From NCBI GenBank assembly GCA_014382915.1, contig JACNIV010000051.1, positions 1-6,593 of the forward strand: 6,593 nt of DNA. The letters run 5' to 3'. Shown piece after piece: positions 1 to 6,500 of the stretch. A program made the translations under genes and the position numbers. Positions within the stretch are counted from its first letter, which is position 1. Every line of letters starts with the position of its first letter. The DNA comes from Candidatus Cloacimonadota bacterium. GTDB lineage: Bacteria > Cloacimonadota > Cloacimonadia > Cloacimonadales > TCS61. The notes under the pieces were generated by a model. It had not been told where the DNA came from. It made no database searches and was given only the letters and a program-made list of their open reading frames with translations.

Positions 1-2
1 TA

Positions 3-2141
3 AAAATCGTTAGCAACAAGGAAAAAGTAGAAGTTCTGAATGAATTGGCACAAGCTTATAAAAATAATTTGCCTGAAAAAACGATGGAATATGGTGAAAA
101 GGCTTTAGAATTATCAAAAAAAATAAATTATAAAAAAGGGGAAGCACACGCTTTAAATAATATCGCAACAGCGTATTACATCTCTAGTGACTATAACAGA
201 TCAATAGAAATCTTCTTGGAAGCATTGCATTTATTCGAGGATATTGAAGATAAAAAGAATATTGCTCAGACGTTAAATAATATCGGTTTGACTTATAATG
301 TTCTAAGTAAATATGAAATATCATTAGACTATCATCTGAAATCACTAAAGATAAGAGAAGAAATCGGCGATCAAGAAGGAATTGCTGCATCTTATAACAA
401 TATAGGAAACATTAATTGGGAAACAATGAATCACGATAGTGCTTTGGAATATTATAAGAAGTCATTAAAGATATATGAAGAAATCAATAATAAAGATGGA
501 ATTGCTATTATAAGTAATAATATGGGGAATATTTTTTTTGTATTAAAGAAATTTGATCAAAGCTCGAAATGCTTTATTAAATCATTGATAATTTATGAAG
601 AATTAAATAAAAAATATGGTGTAGCTGCTGCTTCAAATAATATCGCATTTGTTTTTAAAGAAGCAGAGAATTATAATAAAGCTCTGGAATATTCTTTCAA
701 ATCATTAAAAACTTCTGAAGAAATGCAAGAAAAAGCCGGCATTGCCAATACATCGAATAACATCGGTGAATTATATATGCTATTGGGGAATTATAATAAA
801 GCTCTTCCGTATTTTCAGAGAAGTTTGAAATTGGCTGAAGAAATCGAAGCAAAATCTTTAGTAAAAAACAGCTACCAATCTCTTTCTATTTTGTATTCAG
901 TAAAAGAAAACTATCAGAAAGCTCTCGAATATTACAAACTTTACACCGCGACCAAAGACAGCATCTTCACCGAAGAAAGCAGCGGGAAAATAGCAGAGAT
1001 GCAGACCAAATACGAAACTGAGAAAAAAGAAAACGAAAACGAAATACTAAAGAAAGATAATGATATTCAAAAACTGGAAATAAACAAACAGCAGAACCTC
1101 CGCAATTCATTCATCGTCATTTCGATTTTGGTTCTCATACTTGCTTTTGTAATCTACACCCGTTATCGCTCCAAACAAAAAACAAATATCATTCTCAATC
1201 AGAAAAATAACGAAATAGAAAACGCAAACACCGAACTGAACCAAAAAAACAAACAGATAACCAAACAGAAAAACCAGCTTTCTATAACCCTTGAAGAACT
1301 TCGTGAAACGCAGAAGATGTTAACGGATACTGCTCATCGTGCCGGCATGGCAGAGATCGCTACCGGTATTCTGCACAATGTGGGAAATGTTCTCAACAGC
1401 GTGAAAGTATCTTCGCAGATTCTCAAAGAAAAGATAATATCCTCGAAAGTGAATAACCTTACAAAAGTGCTGGCTCTAATGGAAGAACATTCTGATAATA
1501 TCGGAGCATTCATCACTTCCGATGAAAAAGGAAAGATGCTTCCCGAATACCTGCTGAAAGTGGGAGTAACCCTGAAGGAAGAGCAGGATAACTCTCTTAA
1601 AGAGCTTTCCATCCTTCATAATGGAATTAACCACATCGAGGATATAATAGCGGTACAGCAGAGTTATGCCGGAGTTTCGGGATTGGTAGAGAAAATTGTA
1701 CTTTCCGAGATGATGGATGATGTTCTGAAAATGCATTCCGAGATGTTCCGCAAATATAAGATAAAGATCACAAAAAAATATTCCCAAACGAAATCCATCC
1801 TGATAGAAAAAGGTAAATTAATTCAGGTTTTCGTGAATCTGCTTAAAAATGCCAAAGAATCGCTGGAAATGAAAGATGAAAAGAATAGAATTATAACCAT
1901 AAATATATTAGAGAATGAAGCTTATCAAGTTATTGAAATAGTTGACAATGGAATCGGAATAGTAAAAAAGAATTTAGGGAGAATTTTTTCGTATGGATTT
2001 TCCACAAAGAAAGATGGTAAAGGCTTCGGGCTTCATACCAGTGCGCTGGCAATGACCGAAATGAAAGGAAAATTGATCGCAGAAAGCGAAGGCATAGGAA
2101 AAGGTGCTAAATTTATTATTAGTATACCAATAAAAATATAA
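3..2141 (+). CDS. TPR-repeat sensor histidine kinase, 5' end missing
   Basis: Probable membrane sensor kinase that autophosphorylates on histidine and passes the phosphoryl group to separate receiver proteins. The frame is open from the window edge, so the first candidate start inside (TTG at 45) is not trusted; 712 residues are visible, numbered here from the codon at 3-5. Residues 7-326 are eight TPR units of 40 residues with a recurring NNIG/NNIA core. A charged coil follows, then one hydrophobic helix (about 370-387, nt 1110-1160) and a second coil (about 390-445). The H-box GILHNVGNVLNS has its histidine at 458 (nt 1374-1376). The GHKL ATPase shows an N-box (NLLKNAKES, Asn 616), G1 (VDNGIGI, Asp 648), an F-box-like YGFSTK and G2 (GKGFGL, 672-677). 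No receiver or DNA-binding domain is attached. The TPRs are probably the sensing part, but their side of the membrane cannot be decided without the N terminus. Kinase identity is firm; the signal is unknown. Confidence 0.93.
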   Translation, partial: KIVSNKEKVEVLNELAQAYKNNLPEKTMEYGEKALELSKKINYKKGEAHALNNIATAYYISSDYNRSIEIFLEALHLFEDIEDKKNIAQTLNNIGLTYNVLSKYEISLDYHLKSLKIREEIGDQEGIAASYNNIGNINWETMNHDSALEYYKKSLKIYEEINNKDGIAIISNNMGNIFFVLKKFDQSSKCFIKSLIIYEELNKKYGVAAASNNIAFVFKEAENYNKALEYSFKSLKTSEEMQEKAGIANTSNNIGELYMLLGNYNKALPYFQRSLKLAEEIEAKSLVKNSYQSLSILYSVKENYQKALEYYKLYTATKDSIFTEESSGKIAEMQTKYETEKKENENEILKKDNDIQKLEINKQQNLRNSFIVISILVLILAFVIYTRYRSKQKTNIILNQKNNEIENANTELNQKNKQITKQKNQLSITLEELRETQKMLTDTAHRAGMAEIATGILHNVGNVLNSVKVSSQILKEKIISSKVNNLTKVLALMEEHSDNIGAFITSDEKGKMLPEYLLKVGVTLKEEQDNSLKELSILHNGINHIEDIIAVQQSYAGVSGLVEKIVLSEMMDDVLKMHSEMFRKYKIKITKKYSQTKSILIEKGKLIQVFVNLLKNAKESLEMKDEKNRIITINILENEAYQVIEIVDNGIGIVKKNLGRIFSYGFSTKKDGKGFGLHTSALAMTEMKGKLIAESEGIGKGAKFIISIPIKI
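21..980 (+). repeat. Eight tandem TPR-encoding units, 120-base period
   Basis: Units begin at 21, 141, 261, 381, 501, 621, 741 and 861. Each is exactly 40 codons, with no insertion or deletion between them. Units 2-7 share NN(I/M)(G/A) near the start and an ALEY-like segment followed by SLK.(Y/R)EE. The first and last units are more degenerate. Forty-residue TPRs of this kind (kinesin-light-chain or TPR_12 style) form a superhelical protein- or peptide-binding surface. This is a protein-level repeat within the kinase gene, not a mobile or CRISPR repeat. More units may lie upstream of the window. Confidence 0.9.
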
Positions 2142-2146
2142 AAGGA
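2141..2146 (+). promoter_or_regulatory. Ribosome-binding site that sets the gene 2 start
   Basis: AAAGGA begins on the last base of the gene 1 stop codon TAA (2139-2141). It leaves a 6-base spacer to TTG at 2153 but none to the alternative TTG at 2147, so it favours 2153. Termination of gene 1 at this site probably feeds ribosomes into gene 2 (inference). Confidence 0.65.
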
Positions 2147-2152
2147 TTGATT

Positions 2153-3586
2153 TTGGATAAGAGTAATAATCCGAATAAAAAAAGAATTCTTATAATCGAT
2201 GATAATACGCATATCCATCAGGATTTCAGGAAAATACTACTTACCTCTAAAGATAAAGAAAGTGATCTGGAAAAAATGGAAAAAGCTCTAATAGGAAAAG
2301 AAGAAAAACAACCGATTGAAACATATACGATAGATTGTGCATCTCAGGGAGAAGAAGGTTTTAAGATGGTGGAAGAATCTATCAGGAAAAAAGAACCCTA
2401 TGCCGTAGCTTTTATCGATGTTCGAATGCCTCCCGGTCTTGACGGTATAGAAACAATCTCCAGAATCTGGAAAATATATCCGGAACTTCAGATAGTTATC
2501 TGCACTGCCTATTCAGATTATTCGTGGCAAGACCTGTTCGATAAATTCGGCAATACCGATAAACTTCTAATTCTAAAAAAACCTTTCGATAATATTGAAG
2601 TCCGACAACTTACATATACCCTTAGTAAAAAATGGGAATTGAACAAAATCGCAAATTTAAAGATAAATGAACTGGAAGAAATCGTTCAAGAAAGAACCAG
2701 AGAATTACAGCATTCGGAAGTGAAATATAGGACAATGATAGAAAATTCCAATGATATGATATGGATGTTAAATACAAAAGGTGAATTCACATACTTCAAT
2801 AAAATATCAGCGGAATTAACAGGTTATAAAATCGAAGAAGGAGTTGGAAAAACGTTTATCCCAATTATCTTAGAAGAAGACCTGGAAATGGTGCAAAAGG
2901 TTTTTAAAGACACATTAGCAGGAAATTCAAATCACTATGAAGTAAGAATTCACACTGTTACGGAAGAAAAATATCTAACTCTTTCCGTTAATACAACCCC
3001 TGTTTTTAAAGACGGTAAAGTAACCGGAACCGTTAGTTTTGGAAGAGATATTACCAGTCAGAAAGCAATTGAAAATGAATTGAAAAAAACAAATAATAAA
3101 CTACAAGCATTAGCAAGAACCGATTTTTTAACGAAACTTCCAAACCGCCTTAGCATACTTGAAAAGGTAGAATATGAAATAAATAAATTTGAAAGAAGCA
3201 GAGAGCCATTTATAATAATGATCGGTGATCTGGACAATTTCAAATCTATAAATGATGTATATGGGCATTCTATTGGGGATAAAGTTTTGAGATTAGTCTC
3301 CACGATCATGCCTTCCACCCTCAGGAAACAGGATACTGTCGCTCGTTGGGGTGGTGATGAATTTTTACTGTTATTGCCACAAACTAACATGGAAGGCGGG
3401 AAGGTTCTAGCCATGAAACTTGAAAAAGAAATCGCTAAGTCTTTCATTAATTTCCAGAAAAAGAAAATTTTTATCAGTATTACCTTCGGACTTAGTATTT
3501 ATGACAAAATAATGGATATAGGTCAATGCATTAAAACAGCTGATATCGATCTATATAAAAATAAAAAAAATAAGATTATGGAGTGA
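2153..3586 (+). CDS. Response regulator diguanylate cyclase, REC-PAS-GGDEF
   Basis: Predicted cytoplasmic c-di-GMP synthase (2 GTP to c-di-GMP) gated by phosphorylation, 477 residues. TTG at 2153 is chosen over TTG at 2147 because of ribosome-binding-site spacing, and because the protein then aligns from residue 1 with the next gene. REC (about 10-150): acidic pair D16-D17, phospho-acceptor D89 in FIDVRMPPG, T118 in ICTAYSD, K143 in LILKKP. A coil (about 158-190) leads to a PAS domain (191-303, ending FGRDIT). GGDEF domain (about 320-475): DFLTKLPNR at 324-332, metal-binding D359, N367 and D368 in the FKSIND segment, GGDEF at 400-404, and RKQD at 391-394 five residues upstream, the expected RxxD inhibitory site. 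The usual C-terminal GRN-like end is altered and the protein stops soon after it. All catalytic signatures are present, so activity is expected. The likely phosphodonor is the kinase just upstream. The PAS ligand is unknown. Confidence 0.94.
   Translation: MDKSNNPNKKRILIIDDNTHIHQDFRKILLTSKDKESDLEKMEKALIGKEEKQPIETYTIDCASQGEEGFKMVEESIRKKEPYAVAFIDVRMPPGLDGIETISRIWKIYPELQIVICTAYSDYSWQDLFDKFGNTDKLLILKKPFDNIEVRQLTYTLSKKWELNKIANLKINELEEIVQERTRELQHSEVKYRTMIENSNDMIWMLNTKGEFTYFNKISAELTGYKIEEGVGKTFIPIILEEDLEMVQKVFKDTLAGNSNHYEVRIHTVTEEKYLTLSVNTTPVFKDGKVTGTVSFGRDITSQKAIENELKKTNNKLQALARTDFLTKLPNRLSILEKVEYEINKFERSREPFIIMIGDLDNFKSINDVYGHSIGDKVLRLVSTIMPSTLRKQDTVARWGGDEFLLLLPQTNMEGGKVLAMKLEKEIAKSFINFQKKKIFISITFGLSIYDKIMDIGQCIKTADIDLYKNKKNKIME
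2165..2707 (+). repeat. REC-coil duplication, copy A
   Basis: Encodes residues 5-185 of the diguanylate cyclase and pairs without gaps with 3601-4143 at a constant offset of 1436 bases. By hand alignment 31 of 181 residues differ (about 83% identical). Two runs are perfect at the DNA level: 2405-2445 and 2553-2643. Confidence 0.9.
2702..3055 (+). repeat. PAS duplication, copy A
   Basis: Encodes the single PAS of the diguanylate cyclase and pairs with 4519-4872 at an offset of 1817 bases, which is 381 more than the REC offset. By hand count about 20 of 111 residues differ across the PAS core (about 82% identical). Similarity ends just after the FGRDIT motif, where this gene goes into GGDEF and the other goes into another PAS. 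Confidence 0.88.
3580..3583 (+). promoter_or_regulatory. Ribosome-binding site of gene 3
   Basis: GGAG sits inside the last sense codons of gene 2, with a 5-base spacer to ATG at 3589. It is a stronger initiation context than the TTG of gene 2, and fits coupled translation across the 2-base gap after the TGA at 3584-3586. Confidence 0.75.
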
Positions 3587-3588
3587 TT

Positions 3589-6500
3589 ATGAACGAGATA
3601 AATAATCCGGATAAAAAAAGAATTCTAATAATCGATGATAACACACAGATACATCAGGATTTCAAGAAAGTTCTACTTACCTCAAAGGACGAAGAAAGTG
3701 ATCTGGGAAAACTGGAAGAAGCTCTATTGGAAAAAGAAGAAGAACAACCGTTTGAAACATATACATTAGATTGTGTATCTCAGGGAGAAGAAGGTTTGAA
3801 AATGGTAAAAGAATCTATCAAGAAAAAGGAACCTTACGCAGTAGCTTTTATCGATGTTCGAATGCCTCCCGGTCTTGACGGCATAGAAACAATTTCCAAA
3901 ATCTGGCAAATATATCCTGATATACAGATTGTTATCTGTACTGCCTATTCAGATTATTCCTGGGCAGAACTGTTTAATAAATTCGGGCATACCGATAAAC
4001 TTCTAATTCTAAAAAAACCTTTCGATAATATTGAAGTCCGACAACTTACATATACCCTTAGTAAAAAATGGGAATTGAATAAAACTGCAAATCTAAAGAT
4101 GAATGAATTGGAAGAAAAAGTTGATAAGAGAACAAGTGAATTGAATGAAGCCAAAGTTAGATTTCAGAATCTTTACAATTATGCACCGGATATGTATTTC
4201 TCTGTAAGCCCGAAAGGGATAGTTCTTTCCGTGAACAAATATGGAGCAGAATATCTGGGATACAAACCAGATGAATTGGTTGGTAATTCCGTATGGATCG
4301 TTGTTTACAAGGAAGACTTGAAAGAAATTCAGAAACAGGTTTCAGAAATTTTCAGTAAGAAATTGATAAAAAGTGAGCTGGAATTTCGCAAGATAAAAAA
4401 AGATGGTTCTATCATCTGGGTGAATGAGAGAACTTATCTATTCCTGGATGATAATGGAAATCCAAAAGAATTGCTTATTATGTGCAGAGATATTACAGAA
4501 AGAAAGAATGCCAAATATGAATTGCAGCAATCTGAAGAAAAATATAGAACAATGATCGAGCATTCCAATGACATGATATGGACATTGAATGCAAAAGGTG
4601 AATTTGCATATTTCAATAAAAGATCAGAGGAATTAACAGGTTATAAAATCGAAGAAGGAATTGGAAAAACGTTTATCCCGATTATTTTAGAAGAAGACCT
4701 GAAAATGGTGGGAAAGGTTTTTGCAGATACATTAGCAGGAAATTCAAATCATTACGAAGTAAGGATTCATGATTCAGCCAGAAAAAAAATTTTATCTCTT
4801 TCCGTTAATACAGCACCAATTTTTGAAGATGGTAAAGTTACCGGAACAGTCAGTTTTGGTCGTGACATCACAGAACAAAAAAGCGCAGAAGAAGCACTTC
4901 GTGAAAGTGAAGAAAGATATAGAAATATTTTTGAACATTCACCGTTTGGAATTATCACATTTGATGAAAAGGGTAATCCAATTAATGCAAATAAAGAGGT
5001 TCTTAATATTCTTGGTTCTCCATCAATTGAAGATACCCGTCAGATCAATGTTCTGAAATATCCACCCTTACAGAAAAACGGATTTTCATCAAATTTTCTT
5101 AAGTGTTTAAAAACCGGTGAAGTGATTAATACAGAAACAAAATATTTATCAAAATGGGGAAAAGAATCATTTATTCATTATACAATGGCACCAATTCACA
5201 TAAAAGAAAATCGTATAGGTGGGATTCTATCCATTTTCGAGGACATTAGCGAACGATTTTTGTCCGAAAAGGCATTGCAAGAAAGTGAAAAAAGATTCAG
5301 GCAATTTTTTGCAAATTCACCAGAGTGTTGCTTTATTATTTCACTCGAAGGAACGATACTGGACATAAGTAAGAGTGCTTTAAAAGTCCTGGGTTACTTG
5401 AAGAAAGAAATCATTGGGAAACCACTTCTTACCACGATTTATGCACCTTCTTCACAAGAAAAAGCACAGAAATTATTTATTAAATGGAGTACCACCGGTG
5501 AACTCAAAAATGAAGAACTTAACATGATTACTAAGGATGGCAAAGAAAGGATAGTATTGTTAAGTGTTGATGCTATAAGGGGTACAGAGGGAGAGATAAT
5601 CTATTCAATTTTAGCGCAAAGAGACATCACCGAGCGTAAACAAGTGGAAAAAGCTCTAAAAGAAAGTGAGCAACTCTCTCGTGCAGTAGTTGAAGGCTCT
5701 CCAATCGGGATATCAGTCAGAAATTGCAATGGTACACTTCTTTTGGCAAACGAAACCTGGCAGACTATTTGGGAATTAACAAATAAGCAAGTTGCCGAGT
5801 ATTCTAAACCAAGAAAGAATTTGATGATGAATGAAAAAGATGCCTATCTTGGCAAACACATAGAAGAAGTAAAAAAAGTTTATGAAAACGGCGGTGAGTA
5901 TTTTATTCCTGAAATAGAGTTACTTGGGACAAAAAACAAAAAAGCAAAATGGATCTCTCAACATTTTTATGCCATAAAAAATGAAAAAGATAGTATAGAC
6001 AGAGTTGTCATATTAACAGAAGATATTACCGAGCGCAAGCAAGCAGAAAGGATTCAATCAATTTTATATAAGATTGCCAATGTTGTGAATACAACTAAAG
6101 ATATCCATGAACTTTTCAAATCGATTAGAGATCATCTCAGTGCAATTGTGAATACAGATAATTTCTATATTGCCCTCTATGATAAAGATAAGGATACTTT
6201 TTCGCTTCCTTATCATACAGATGAAAAAGATACATTCGATTCTTTCCCAGCTGAAAAGACACTTACTGCTTATGTAGTAAGAGCCGGGAAATCACTTTTT
6301 GCTACGGAAGAAAAAATGGAGAAATTAATTCAAGCCGGAGAAGTAGAGAAAGGAAAAGTAGGCGCACCTGCAAAAATCTGGGTTGGTATTCCTCTGAAGT
6401 TGGGAAAAGATATTCTTGGTGTAATTGCGGTTCAAAGTTATACTGATGCTTCACTATATTCAGATAGAGATTTAGAGATTTTAGAATTCGTTTCAGATGA

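Noticed and set aside
45..47. TTG as the true start of the TPR kinase
   Set aside because: The frame stays open to base 3 with TPR-like sequence (unit 1 begins at 21), and no signal peptide or ribosome-binding site precedes 45. The gene starts outside the window.
532..539. T8 run in TPR unit 5 as a phase-variable tract
   Set aside because: It simply encodes Ile-Phe-Phe in an AT-rich gene. Eight bases with no other signal are too weak to claim phase variation.
21..980. CRISPR-like or satellite repeat
   Set aside because: The 120-base period is the codon register of TPR units in one open frame; no conserved repeat/unique spacer structure is present.
1334..1787. Reverse-strand reading frames of about 92 and 103 codons opposite the kinase
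   Set aside because: They lie antisense to the H-box and ATPase linker region and overlap each other. They show no family signature; they are shadows of the coding strand.
3058..3447. Reverse-strand 129-codon frame
   Set aside because: It is antisense to the conserved GGDEF domain, with low-complexity Ser/Phe-rich content typical of a shadow frame.
3563..3570. A8 run near the end of gene 2 as a slippage site fusing genes 2 and 3
   Set aside because: A shift into the gene 3 frame meets TAA at 3571-3573 at once, and the third frame also closes before joining gene 3. No fusion product is possible.
3584..3591. Terminator or promoter between genes 2 and 3
   Set aside because: The gap is 2 bases, with no room for either and no hairpin nearby.
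4769..5056. A 95-codon forward reading frame inside gene 3
   Set aside because: It overlaps PAS2-PAS3 of gene 3 in another frame and matches no recognisable family, while the gene 3 frame carries clear PAS motifs throughout.
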